Of a stretch of 64,000 bases of DNA, positions 33,299 to 41,132 are shown piece by piece. This DNA is from an uncultured Tolumonas sp. (lineage in GTDB: Bacteria > Pseudomonadota > Gammaproteobacteria > Enterobacterales > Aeromonadaceae): assembly GCF_963678185.1 (NCBI RefSeq), contig NZ_OY782757.1, forward strand, positions 992,001 through 1,056,000. The letters are read 5' to 3'. The notes under the pieces are model-generated. The model had not been told where the DNA came from. It saw only the letters and a list, made by a program, of their open reading frames with translations, and did not search any database. Every line of letters begins with the position of its first letter. Positions within the stretch are counted from its first letter, which is position 1. Position numbers and translations under genes: made by a program.

Positions 33299-34105
33299 TT
33301 GAGTATTGAATTTTTAAAGACTGATTTTGATAAATTAAGTTATCTCGTCAATTTATTAACTGCACGAGCAACGGGACTGGCGGCGGAGAATAATGAATTT
33401 GAATACTTACGCCAAGAGCTGTTAAGTAATCCAAATACATCTTCGATGTTACCTTCGTGGCTTAGACAGCATCGCAGCTTAGATTCTTTCTGGGGATTTA
33501 TTCAGCCAAAGTTTAAAACATATGCAGAACGTCGAACTTTCATATCTGAACAATTCACTCCGTTATTGGATCATCTTGAATTTGGCAATTCCATCCCATC
33601 TACAAAGCAAAATACCAATAGTTTAAATATAGCGCCTCAGCTCAAATCTATAGCACGAAATAAACGAAAGGTATTTATTGTCCATGGTAGAGACAATGAG
33701 GCAAAACAAGAAGTTAGCCGATTCATTGAGAAATTGGGGTTAGAAGCAATTATTTTGCATGAGCAAGCAAACGCTGGAATGACAATAATTGAAAAAATCG
33801 AACATTACTCAAATGATGCTGATTTTGCATTAGTGCTTTATACACCATGTGATCTTGGCCGAGGAGTTCACGAATCCAAAATACCACCCAAGAATAGAGC
33901 CCGCCAAAACGTAGTTTTTGAGCATGGTTATCTTATGGCTAAACTTGGTCGAGAAAATGTTTGTCCCTTACTTAAAGGAAGCATTGAGACACCAAATGAT
34001 ATCAGTGGTGTCGTGTATGTTGACCTAGATCCATCAGGTGCATGGAAAAACAATGTTGCAAAAGAGCTGAAGGCTTGTGGCTATATAATTAACCCATCGT
34101 TCTAA
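33299..34105 (+). CDS. TIR-like domain protein (predicted nucleotide-binding, CAP12-type)
   Basis: 268 aa, soluble. The C-terminal domain (about residues 118-268) matches the TIR-like nucleotide-binding family: KVFIVHGRDNEAKQEVSRFI, LHEQANAGMTIIEKIEHY, ADFALVLYTPCDLG, RARQNVVFEHGYLMAKLG and VVYVDLDPSGAWK. Related domains are NAD-degrading effectors in CBASS/Pycsar defence. The N-terminal 110 residues are helical and could sense or oligomerise. TTG 33299 has GAAGAAGGG upstream. No cyclase gene is in the cassette. IS30 copy 2 is inserted just after the gene. Confidence 0.8.
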   Translation: MSIEFLKTDFDKLSYLVNLLTARATGLAAENNEFEYLRQELLSNPNTSSMLPSWLRQHRSLDSFWGFIQPKFKTYAERRTFISEQFTPLLDHLEFGNSIPSTKQNTNSLNIAPQLKSIARNKRKVFIVHGRDNEAKQEVSRFIEKLGLEAIILHEQANAGMTIIEKIEHYSNDADFALVLYTPCDLGRGVHESKIPPKNRARQNVVFEHGYLMAKLGRENVCPLLKGSIETPNDISGVVYVDLDPSGAWKNNVAKELKACGYIINPSF

Positions 34106-34116
34106 ATTATAAAAAG

Positions 34117-35199
34117 CCTAATATCAAGTTTGAAGTGCAACATTCATAGTGTGCGTTCATGGTAACTTCGCTCTGGGGTTATAAAGCCTAATCTTTTCCT
34201 CGGCCGCGTGTTTAATCTCTTGGCTATTGCATCGCAGTCCGCCTGCTTTAGCCATGACATACTGCTCTTTTTCGGCAAGTATTGTCTGATCAAGCCATTG
34301 GTGTTTTCGTTTGTTCCCCGCTCCCACGAGTGATGGGGGGTCACAAAGTAAAACGCTACGCCGGTGGCTTGTTCTATCACTTCGTATTGGTGAAATTCAG
34401 TACCGTTATCAGCGGTGATGGTCTTAAATTCTTTGCCTGAGCTCTGTATCAGTTCTATCACGCGGCGGTTCAGACTTTCCGTTGTCCGGTCATTCAATTG
34501 ACCTATCAACGTATAACCAGTGGCTCGTTCTACTAACGTGACAATACAGTGTTTGCTACCACAGCCCATGACCGTATCTATTTCCCAATGGCCTATCTCG
34601 ATACGTGCATCAACCGCTGATGGTCGTTCACTGATATGTCTTTTATTGCGTAAACGCCCGCGACTATCCTTACTCCGGTAGCGTTTCCGCCTTTGTTTCA
34701 CTGCATGGCGTAGCTTTTGCCATAAGTGGCCACCACTCGCTTTGTCTGCCCAAATATACTGATAAATCGATTCATGGCTGACGATTTTGTAATGATGTCT
34801 CTTGAGAAATCCGACGATTTGTTCTGGGCTCCATTCCAGATTGAGTAGCATTTCAATTACGATGAAATCTTCAGGTTTTAACCTTTTATTTCGTCTTGAG
34901 CGCCTTCGTCTGGCTTTTGTTCGTCGTTGAGCTTTGCTTGGTCGATAATGTCCATCGGTTACCCAACAGCGGTTTCGGGAGAGTTCCCGACCAATGGTAC
35001 TTCGATGTCGTCCCAGCGCTTTTGCTATCTGTGCGTTGTTCAGCCCTTGCTTTCTTAAGGCCGAAAGCATATATCTTTCAGTCTCGGTGAGTTGTTGATA
35101 TTTCATAGTTCTTCACTTCTTGGTCGGAGCGAAGAAAACCATTATCACAGCTCACCGTTTTTAGCTTCTGCTGTGTTGCACTTAGTATATGAATCCGCC
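34117..35199 (-). mobile_element. IS30-family insertion sequence, copy 2
   Basis: 1083 bp, same ends and orientation as copies 1 and 3. No matching flanking triplet (AAG left, AAA right). The right end is 2 bp before an attC inverse core. Confidence 0.9.
34144..35106 (-). CDS. IS30 family transposase, copy 2
   Basis: 320 aa with HTH and DDE core as in copy 1. It differs by FYFVTPHH for FYFATPHH and QYLPKK for QYVPKK, so this copy has diverged slightly or arrived separately. Confidence 0.95.
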   Translation of the reverse strand: MKYQQLTETERYMLSALRKQGLNNAQIAKALGRHRSTIGRELSRNRCWVTDGHYRPSKAQRRTKARRRRSRRNKRLKPEDFIVIEMLLNLEWSPEQIVGFLKRHHYKIVSHESIYQYIWADKASGGHLWQKLRHAVKQRRKRYRSKDSRGRLRNKRHISERPSAVDARIEIGHWEIDTVMGCGSKHCIVTLVERATGYTLIGQLNDRTTESLNRRVIELIQSSGKEFKTITADNGTEFHQYEVIEQATGVAFYFVTPHHSWERGTNENTNGLIRQYLPKKSSMSWLKQADCDAIAKRLNTRPRKRLGFITPERSYHERTL

Positions 35200-35201
35200 A
35201 A

Positions 35202-35258
35202 ATATAACAAAAACTTGGTGTGGGACCGCTTTGCGGCCCCACAAGTTAAAAGTTAAAC
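35202..35258 (+). other. attC site, 57 bp
   Basis: Inverse core ATATAAC, core GTTAAAC. The TIR-like cassette's attC, displaced by IS30 copy 2. Confidence 0.88.
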
Positions 35259-35549
35259 TTATTGCTCAATTCGGCCTAGTGCAGATTTATAAACTTCATT
35301 TCTTTCGCGTTTACCAACAGAAAGAACAACAACAGTTATAATATTGTCTTCGACTTGATAGACGAGTCTGTAGCCTGATTGACGCAGTTTAATCTTGTAA
35401 AGATTATCTGCCCCAGAAAGTTTTGCTGCTGGTACATGAGGATTCTCCAATCTCTCAGCCAGTTTTTTCTTCAATTGATCTCTGATTGTGGAACCAAGCT
35501 TTTGCCATTCTTTCAATGCAGATTTCTTGAAATCTAATTTATAGGTCAT
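35259..35549 (-). CDS. stbE: RelE/ParE-family toxin (StbE-like)
   Basis: 96 aa. It follows the RelE pattern: FKKSALKEWQKLGSTIRDQL, then PHVPAAKLSGADNLYKIKLR, SGYRLVYQVED and SVGKRERNEVY, with the Arg/Tyr/Lys residues typical of ribosome-dependent mRNA interferases. It is transcribed against the cassette direction, its stop codon immediately abuts the preceding attC core, and it overlaps the antitoxin gene by 11 bp. Confidence 0.9.
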   Translation of the reverse strand: MTYKLDFKKSALKEWQKLGSTIRDQLKKKLAERLENPHVPAAKLSGADNLYKIKLRQSGYRLVYQVEDNIITVVVLSVGKRERNEVYKSALGRIEQ

Positions 35550-35787
35550 TTAGATCTACCGTGATACTTGGTTCATCCTGGCGTTCTTTGGCGATAGCTA
35601 AAAGTTCCAGATCCTCCAAGCGATCCATTAAAAGCTCATAGGCTTCAGCTGGTACACAATAGAAAGCAGGTTCATTTCGGTTTAATACTGCGACTGGCTC
35701 ACCATAGCCACTACTAACAACCTTCATGGGGTTGGCTTTTAGTTCGGTGATACTAGCGGCAACATCAGCAAGAATTCGGGCTGTCAT
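35539..35787 (-). CDS. stbD: Phd/YefM-family antitoxin (StbD-like)
   Basis: 82 aa. The N-terminal DNA-binding part ASITELKANPMKVVSSGYGE, PVAVLNRNEPAFYCVPAEAY and the C-terminal helix LEDLELLAIAKERQ fit StbD. It is first in the minus-strand operon with its own promoter and dyad operator upstream, so this pair does not depend on array transcription. ATG is preceded by TAGGAGGTTCT, a strong ribosome site. Confidence 0.9.
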   Translation of the reverse strand: MTARILADVAASITELKANPMKVVSSGYGEPVAVLNRNEPAFYCVPAEAYELLMDRLEDLELLAIAKERQDEPSITVDLNDL

Positions 35788-35794
35788 AGAACCT

Positions 35795-35815
35795 CCTAAT
35801 AGGTCTTCTATTAGG
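35795..35815 (-). promoter_or_regulatory. Dyad operator of stbDE
   Basis: CCTAATAG (35795-35802) and CTATTAGG (35808-35815) with a 5-bp spacer, lying between the -10 box and the stbD ribosome site; expected autoregulatory site. Confidence 0.7.
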
Positions 35816-35817
35816 TC

Positions 35818-35846
35818 ATTATAGTGGGCTTATGGTGCTTTTCCAA
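35818..35846 (-). promoter_or_regulatory. stbDE promoter
   Basis: On the minus strand TTGGAA (35841-35846), 17 bp, TATAAT (35818-35823). Confidence 0.75.
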
Positions 35847-35889
35847 TCATTATCAGCACCACACTCAGTTACCACTGAGAAACGCAAAA

Positions 35890-35949
35890 GTTTAACAAAA
35901 ACTTAAAGTTGGACAGCACTACGTGCTGCCACTTAAGTCGAAGTTAGGT
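35890..35949 (+). other. attC site, 60 bp
   Basis: Inverse core GTTTAAC, core GTTAGGT. It closes the stbDE cassette. Confidence 0.9.
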
Positions 35950-36356
35950 AATAAAAGAAATTAATTGCTTGTGGTAAATTCAAGCCCTAAAGCGGCTAAT
36001 GCTGATAGTTCAGTGTTATTTACGGTTTGGCTTCCGTGAATGTTGCCTTCGCGCAACACATGCGTTCAAGTGAAAATCCGGCGGCAAGCCTGCACGGGCC
36101 GCGGCTGCGGCAACTATCAAGCTCGCTGGTGTGTGTTCCTGAAGCGGCTCATCGTTTAACCGCCGTGTTTTTTGCGCCTACTGCCCGCTCGCTAAATGCA
36201 ATATTTTATGGCGTCAGGCCAATTTCGCTGCATCAATATTGTCGGCGAATGATTCCGAGCGGTGGTTTAAGTCTGGCGCAGTGGCAGCATTGCAAATCGT
36301 GGCACCACTTAGCAAATTCAGTAGTGAAAATTGAAATACAGCTCCCTTGTTCTTTT
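35950..36356 (+). repeat. ORF-less cassette, long form, variant B
   Basis: 407 bp. Second member of the variant that has CACGGGCCGCGGCTGCGGCA in the middle, like 3103. A 111-codon frame is open by chance but is broken in 3103. Confidence 0.8.
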
Positions 36357-36433
36357 ACCTAACAAGGCGCTCAAACCCGTTCACTTCGTTCACTGGACGG
36401 CACTACGTGCCGCCGTTTAGCTTAAAGTTAGGT
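36357..36433 (+). other. attC site, 77 bp
   Basis: Inverse core ACCTAAC, core GTTAGGT. It lies between two ORF-less cassettes. Confidence 0.9.
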
Positions 36434-36837
36434 AATAAAAACAGCATCATTGTTGGCGATTAATTCAAGCTTTAAAGCGGCTGTGCAGATGGCCCAGTGT
36501 TTTTTTGCAGCTCACTTCCTGTGCGTGGGTTGCCTCGCGCAACACATGAATTCACGTGAAGCGGCAAACTGAAAGCCTGCACTGGTTACGTGTCGGCAAC
36601 CATCAGCACCGTAAGTGTGTAACGCCTAAGCGGCTCATCATCGGGGCACCGTGTTTTTAGCAACTACTTCACGCTCATTAAATGAGCTAATTTGATAATT
36701 CAGCAAATTTCGCTGATTTGATATTGTCGGCGAGTAATTCCAAGCGGTTCTTTGAATCAAGTGCAGTGAAAATTGAAAGTCAGTGGCCACAATTAGCCAG
36801 TTCTATTGTTGCAAATAAATGGCTTTTCTTTGTTCAT
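36434..36837 (+). repeat. ORF-less cassette, long form
   Basis: 404 bp, tandem with the preceding variant B copy. Confidence 0.85.
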
Positions 36838-36914
36838 ACCTAACAACTAATTCAAACCCGTTCGCTTTGCTCACTGGACGGCACTGCGTGCCGCCGTTTA
36901 ATTAAAAGTTAGGT
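36838..36914 (+). other. attC site, 77 bp
   Basis: Inverse core ACCTAAC, core GTTAGGT, AACTAATTCAAACC variant. It closes an ORF-less long cassette. Confidence 0.9.
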
Positions 36915-36933
36915 CTCAACAGAGTTAGTATCG

Positions 36934-37605
36934 ATGAAAGAAATAATTGAAGCACTTGCATCACGAATTCGAAGTCCTATCTTTGGATATTATTGCTTAT
37001 TTTTTTCAACATTCAATTGGTCTAATATATTTTATCTTTTAGCCTCTTCAACATCGGCAAATGATCGCATTGAATATTTTATTAAAAACTCAACTCATTC
37101 ATCATTAATTTTTGATCCAATCATATATGCAAGCATATTTGCCATTACATACCCCTGGGTGAATTTACTATTTATCCGATTAACTCAATATCCTGTTGAA
37201 TTAAAAAATAGCTTAAATGCAGAATCCGAACACAAACTAATCCTACAAAAACAAAATTTAGAAAGATTGAGGAATGAATATTTGGCGATAAAAGAAGAAG
37301 CCGTTATAAGTCGAGCAGAACGAGAAGTTAGAATTAAGTCAATAGATGATGCCGAAATCAGAAACAAAGCATCCTCTGAGTTATCAGAAATCAGAAAAAG
37401 CTCTGAAATGGCAACAGAAGATAACAAAATAAATCCTGCAGCAATTATTAGTAATTATAAACAGCAAGCTATTGACTATCGAAATAAAGCAACAAATGCA
37501 AAGACAATAGTTGAACAAGATAGACTAATAAAAATGGCTGATGAATTAGACAAAAAGACTCGGTTGATAATGGCAAATATACCTACCGACCTAACAAAAA
37601 ATTAA
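36934..37605 (+). CDS. Membrane protein with C-terminal coiled coil (223 aa)
   Basis: Not recognised to family. Two membrane segments (IFGYYCLFFSTFNWSNIFYL, about residues 16-35, and DPIIYASIFAITYPWVNLLF, about 67-86) precede a highly charged cytoplasmic coiled coil (LILQKQNLERLRNEYLAIKE). The start EIIEALASRIRSPIFGYY is distinctive. ATG 36934 is used. The frame reads into attC and ends TKN there. Two helices plus coiled coil fits a membrane-acting effector or sensor; function is unknown. Confidence 0.68.
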   Translation: MKEIIEALASRIRSPIFGYYCLFFSTFNWSNIFYLLASSTSANDRIEYFIKNSTHSSLIFDPIIYASIFAITYPWVNLLFIRLTQYPVELKNSLNAESEHKLILQKQNLERLRNEYLAIKEEAVISRAEREVRIKSIDDAEIRNKASSELSEIRKSSEMATEDNKINPAAIISNYKQQAIDYRNKATNAKTIVEQDRLIKMADELDKKTRLIMANIPTDLTKN

Positions 37606-37644
37606 TGAGGGACCACTTCGTGGCCCCATAATTCGAAGTTATGT
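37589..37644 (+). other. attC site, 56 bp
   Basis: Inverse core ACCTAAC, core GTTATGT. The upstream gene ends inside it. Confidence 0.9.
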
Positions 37645-37679
37645 GAATAATTAATGTTCAAGTCCGGTGTAAATACCAC

Positions 37680-38072
37680 ATGAAAATTTCATTTAACAAA
37701 CGTTATTTCTTAGCGTTTTTCGCTCTGTTCGTTACTGAAGTTCTCATCGCTAAGTTCATGACAGATAGCTTTATTCGGCCTTTTGTTGGCGATTATCTGG
37801 TGATGATTTTGATCTATCTATTTTCCAGAACATGGCTAAAAGGCAATGATAGAGTTCAAATTTTTGGCGTGTTACTTTTTTGCTATTCTGTTGAGATAGC
37901 GCAAAAATTCAACTTGGTTCAAATTCTTGGCCTTGAGCAATATCGATTGGCGAGAATTATTATCGGCACACACTACGACGTGAACGACCTTGTCGCCTAT
38001 AGCTTGGCTGCATTAACGTTGCTACTGTTAAAGAACAACTGGTTATCTCGCGCGTTGGGCATCAAATCATAA
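37680..38072 (+). CDS. DUF2809 family membrane protein
   Basis: 130 aa, four membrane segments. Family markers are FIRPFVGDYLVMILIYLFSR (about residues 31-50), FCYSVEIAQKFNL and IIIGTHYDVNDLVAY. Members are small VanZ-like inner-membrane proteins without assigned activity. ATG 37680 follows CGGTGTAAATACCAC. A 3' region of about 275 bp holds the module also found after the two NUDIX genes. Confidence 0.82.
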   Translation: MKISFNKRYFLAFFALFVTEVLIAKFMTDSFIRPFVGDYLVMILIYLFSRTWLKGNDRVQIFGVLLFCYSVEIAQKFNLVQILGLEQYRLARIIIGTHYDVNDLVAYSLAALTLLLLKNNWLSRALGIKS

Positions 38073-38189
38073 CGATTATCGGTGATAACTGATTTCTTCT
38101 TATTGCCTTAACATTGATGGTTAATCCCTACCCGACCATAACCGATTATTAATCCTGTATTATTTTGATAAGACTAAGTTTTATGTCAT

Positions 38190-38347
38190 TTAATCAGCGA
38201 TTTCATTTGTTTCCTAAAGTGTCATTTGGCATCATATTCAGATGAATAAATCAACAATCGAACACCGTTGTTGGGCATCTGATTTCGATAGTCAGTGCGG
38301 TAGCCTTCCTGTTCAAAAATCGAATCATTTGCATCATCGAAAAATTC
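38190..38347 (+). repeat. Shared 3' cassette module, copy 2
   Basis: Diverged version of the modules at 33040 and 38883: GTTGGGCATCTGATTTCGAT then CAGTGCGGTAGCC. A frame from ATG 38241 reads EHRCWASDFDSQCGS and runs into attC. Confidence 0.6.
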
Positions 38348-38405
38348 ACATAACAAAAACTTAATGTGGGACGGTTTTCAACCGCCCCATAAGTCGAAGT
38401 TATGT
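38348..38405 (+). other. attC site, 58 bp
   Basis: Inverse core ACATAAC, core GTTATGT. It closes the DUF2809 cassette. Confidence 0.9.
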
Positions 38406-38419
38406 GATTAGAGGTGGTC

Positions 38420-38824
38420 ATGGCCTTTGATGATAAATTCAGACTCAGCGGTCACGCTGTTATTCTCAATCCCGATGGTCAAGTTTTACTCTTAAAAGCA
38501 GATTACGGCGCCAAATCTTGGGGGCTTCCTGGCGGTGCATTAGAACCCGGCGAAACCATTCACGAAGCCTTGCTCCGAGAGTGCCGTGAAGAACTGGGTT
38601 CTGATGTTCTCATCAACTATCTCAGCGGTGTGTATTTCCATTCAGCCTACAATTCACAGGCTTTCATTTTTCGCTGTGAACTGCCCTCACCGTCTAAAAT
38701 CATCCTCAGCAACGAACATTCTGAATTTCGTTATGCCGCAATTTCTGAACTCAGTGGCGTCCAACAACAGCGCATTTCTGACTGCCTGAATTATTCTGGC
38801 GTTGTCGTCAGTGCCAAGTTTTAA
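38420..38824 (+). CDS. NUDIX hydrolase, copy 2
   Basis: 134 aa, with the same complete NUDIX box as copy 1. ATG 38420 has GAGG 5 bp upstream and gives the same N-terminus as copy 1. The first 120 bp differ from copy 1 by many third-base and some amino-acid changes (HAVILNPDGQ against HAVILNSVGE), while everything from the box to beyond the stop is essentially identical. The copies are mosaics. Confidence 0.9.
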   Translation: MAFDDKFRLSGHAVILNPDGQVLLLKADYGAKSWGLPGGALEPGETIHEALLRECREELGSDVLINYLSGVYFHSAYNSQAFIFRCELPSPSKIILSNEHSEFRYAAISELSGVQQQRISDCLNYSGVVVSAKF

Positions 38825-38882
38825 CGCGACCCGTTTATCCTGCCAAATCCCCGATTAACATTGATATAGCTCAGTTTTGCTT

Positions 38883-39044
38883 AATTGAGTCCTCGGATTC
38901 ATTTGTCTCTGTTAGCACCATTCGGCATCATGTTCCTATGAGCAAATCAAAAGCAGAAAATCGGTGTTGGGCATCTGATCCGTCATTAATCAGTGCGGTA
39001 GCCATGACCATCAAAATCGACTTGTTTGCTGCAACGAAAAAATC
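38883..39044 (+). repeat. Shared 3' cassette module, copy 3
   Basis: Almost identical to 33040-33201; it ends at the collapsed attC. Confidence 0.7.
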
Positions 39045-39063
39045 ACATAAAACGAAGTTATGT
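39045..39063 (+). other. Collapsed attC remnant
   Basis: ACATAAAACGAAGTTATGT. Compared with 33202-33261, the 41 or so bases between two CATAA repeats are missing, leaving only the outer ends. The site should no longer fold or recombine. Confidence 0.8.
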
Positions 39064-39086
39064 GAATAATCAAGTTTAGAATAATT

Positions 39087-39908
39087 ATGACAACTTATAT
39101 CATTGATAATGAATCTGCTGGTTGTGACTCAATGTGGTCATATAGCGATGGTTCAAGGTGTTCTACTTTAACTTTAAATAAATATTTATACGTAAATTCG
39201 TTGCTCGAAGATATTGAAATTCAGCCATGTTTAATTTTATACAGTGGCGCCTACGAACAATTAGTTCTTCATCAAGCATTTCGTCTTGAACAAATAGAAC
39301 TTGTACATTATCAAGAACTTGTTGATTCGTTTAAAAGGCTTGGCCGAGACTCATTTAGTTTTGTCGAAATTTCGTTGCCTAATTGGTCAATCAGGTCATC
39401 ATACAACGAAACATCAAATGCTGGGCTACTCTATTCTGGTACTGGTGGCCCCCATGCCTTTGAACACTACAGTACGCACTCGAACTATTCAATTTACGAT
39501 GCAATTGATTATGCAATACAAAATGACCCTTATTCCGATTACGAAATCAATCATATGGAAAAATCATTAGTCGGCTTGCCTATTAATGTTCAAAACTTTG
39601 TCGAAGTTGATGATTTAATATACAATAACATATATGACCATTTAACTGAGATTATGAAGCAGTTAACGCCAAACGGAGGTAGTAATACTATGAAAAATAA
39701 CAGTTTTGCTGGTTGCACTACAACTCTGGGCCCTGAGGCACCATCAATTTCAACTCCGACTTTGATTGAAATTGAGCGAAATAGAAAGTCGGTTATCTCA
39801 AGTGGTACTGGCTCTAATGGAGCCGCGTGTATGCTGAATAAAAAACAAATCAAAAAGAAAAAAATAGTACCATCTCATGGCAACAAATCTGTTCATATCA
39901 TTCGTTAA
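39087..39908 (+). CDS. Hypothetical cassette protein (273 aa)
   Basis: Not recognised. The first about 90 residues, TTYIIDNESAGCDSMWSYSD then CLILYSGAYEQLVLHQAF, have a faint likeness to N-terminal-nucleophile hydrolases such as HslV (Thr after Met, GGxxDA-like turn); this is weak. The C-terminal about 90 residues are low-complexity, rich in Ser, Asn, Gly and Lys (CMLNKKQIKKKKIVPSHG). It is fused to the NUDIX cassette by loss of the attC between them. IS30 copy 3 is inserted after the gene. Confidence 0.6.
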   Translation: MTTYIIDNESAGCDSMWSYSDGSRCSTLTLNKYLYVNSLLEDIEIQPCLILYSGAYEQLVLHQAFRLEQIELVHYQELVDSFKRLGRDSFSFVEISLPNWSIRSSYNETSNAGLLYSGTGGPHAFEHYSTHSNYSIYDAIDYAIQNDPYSDYEINHMEKSLVGLPINVQNFVEVDDLIYNNIYDHLTEIMKQLTPNGGSNTMKNNSFAGCTTTLGPEAPSISTPTLIEIERNRKSVISSGTGSNGAACMLNKKQIKKKKIVPSHGNKSVHIIR

Positions 39909-39935
39909 TTCTTAACTCTTCCCGCGTTAAATTCA

Positions 39936-41018
39936 CCTAATATCAAGTTTGAAGTGCAACATTCATAGTGTGCGTTCATGGTAACTTCGCTCTGGGGTTA
40001 TAAAGCCTAATCTTTTCCTCGGCCGCGTGTTTAATCTCTTGGCTATTGCATCGCAGTCCGCCTGCTTTAGCCATGACATACTGCTCTTTTTCGGCACGTA
40101 TTGTCTGATCAAGCCATTGGTGTTTTCGTTTGTTCCCCGCTCCCACGAGTGATGGGGGGTCGCAAAGTAAAACGCTACGCCGGTGGCTTGTTCTATCACT
40201 TCGTATTGGTGAAATTCAGTACCGTTATCAGCGGTGATGGTCTTAAATTCTTTGCCTGAGCTCTGTATCAGTTCTATCACGCGGCGGTTCAGACTTTCCG
40301 TTGTCCGGTCATTCAATTGACCTATCAACGTATAACCAGTGGCTCGTTCTACTAACGTGACAATACAGTGTTTGCTACCACAGCCCATGACCGTATCTAT
40401 TTCCCAATGGCCTATCTCGATACGTGCATCAACCGCTGATGGTCGTTCACTGATATGTCTTTTATTGCGTAAACGCCCGCGACTATCCTTACTCCGGTAG
40501 CGTTTCCGCCTTTGTTTCACTGCATGGCGTAGCTTTTGCCATAAGTGGCCACCACTCGCTTTGTCTGCCCAAATATACTGATAAATCGATTCATGGCTGA
40601 CGATTTTGTAATGATGTCTCTTGAGAAATCCGACGATTTGTTCTGGGCTCCATTCCAGATTGAGTAGCATTTCAATTACGATGAAATCTTCAGGTTTTAA
40701 CCTTTTATTTCGTCTTGAGCGCCTTCGTCTGGCTTTTGTTCGTCGTTGAGCTTTGCTTGGTCGATAATGTCCATCGGTTACCCAACAGCGGTTTCGGGAG
40801 AGTTCCCGACCAATGGTACTTCGATGTCGTCCCAGCGCTTTTGCTATCTGTGCGTTGTTCAGCCCTTGCTTTCTTAAGGCCGAAAGCATATATCTTTCAG
40901 TCTCGGTGAGTTGTTGATATTTCATAGTTCTTCACTTCTTGGTCGGAGCGAAGAAAACCATTATCACAGCTCACCGTTTTTAGCTTCTGCTGTGTTGCAC
41001 TTAGTATATGAATCCGCC
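39936..41018 (-). mobile_element. IS30-family insertion sequence, copy 3
   Basis: 1083 bp, same orientation and ends as copies 1 and 2. The right end is 2 bp before an attC inverse core. Flanks are TCA left, CAA right. Confidence 0.9.
39963..40925 (-). CDS. IS30 family transposase, copy 3
   Basis: 320 aa, protein identical to copy 1 at every position compared; HTH and DDE triad intact. Confidence 0.95.
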   Translation of the reverse strand: MKYQQLTETERYMLSALRKQGLNNAQIAKALGRHRSTIGRELSRNRCWVTDGHYRPSKAQRRTKARRRRSRRNKRLKPEDFIVIEMLLNLEWSPEQIVGFLKRHHYKIVSHESIYQYIWADKASGGHLWQKLRHAVKQRRKRYRSKDSRGRLRNKRHISERPSAVDARIEIGHWEIDTVMGCGSKHCIVTLVERATGYTLIGQLNDRTTESLNRRVIELIQSSGKEFKTITADNGTEFHQYEVIEQATGVAFYFATPHHSWERGTNENTNGLIRQYVPKKSSMSWLKQADCDAIAKRLNTRPRKRLGFITPERSYHERTL

Positions 41019-41020
41019 CA

Positions 41021-41078
41021 ACTTAACAAAAACTTAATGTGGGACGGTTTTCAACCGCCCCATAAGTCGAAGTTATAA
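41021..41078 (+). other. attC site, 58 bp
   Basis: Inverse core ACTTAAC, core GTTATAA. It is the attC behind IS30 copy 3. Confidence 0.88.
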
Positions 41079-41132
41079 GAAAATCATTAGCACCTTAATA
41101 AATAACAGAAGTACTATAGGTTATTAAACAAT

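Noticed and set aside
36027-36362. A 111-codon frame in ORF-less variant B
   Set aside because: The sister copy at 3103 does not keep it open; it crosses the helix region and has no recognisable domain.
29716-41078. Clear target-site duplications of the IS30 copies
   Set aside because: Only copy 1 has matching TCA flanks; copies 2 and 3 do not, so recombination between copies or different boundaries cannot be excluded.
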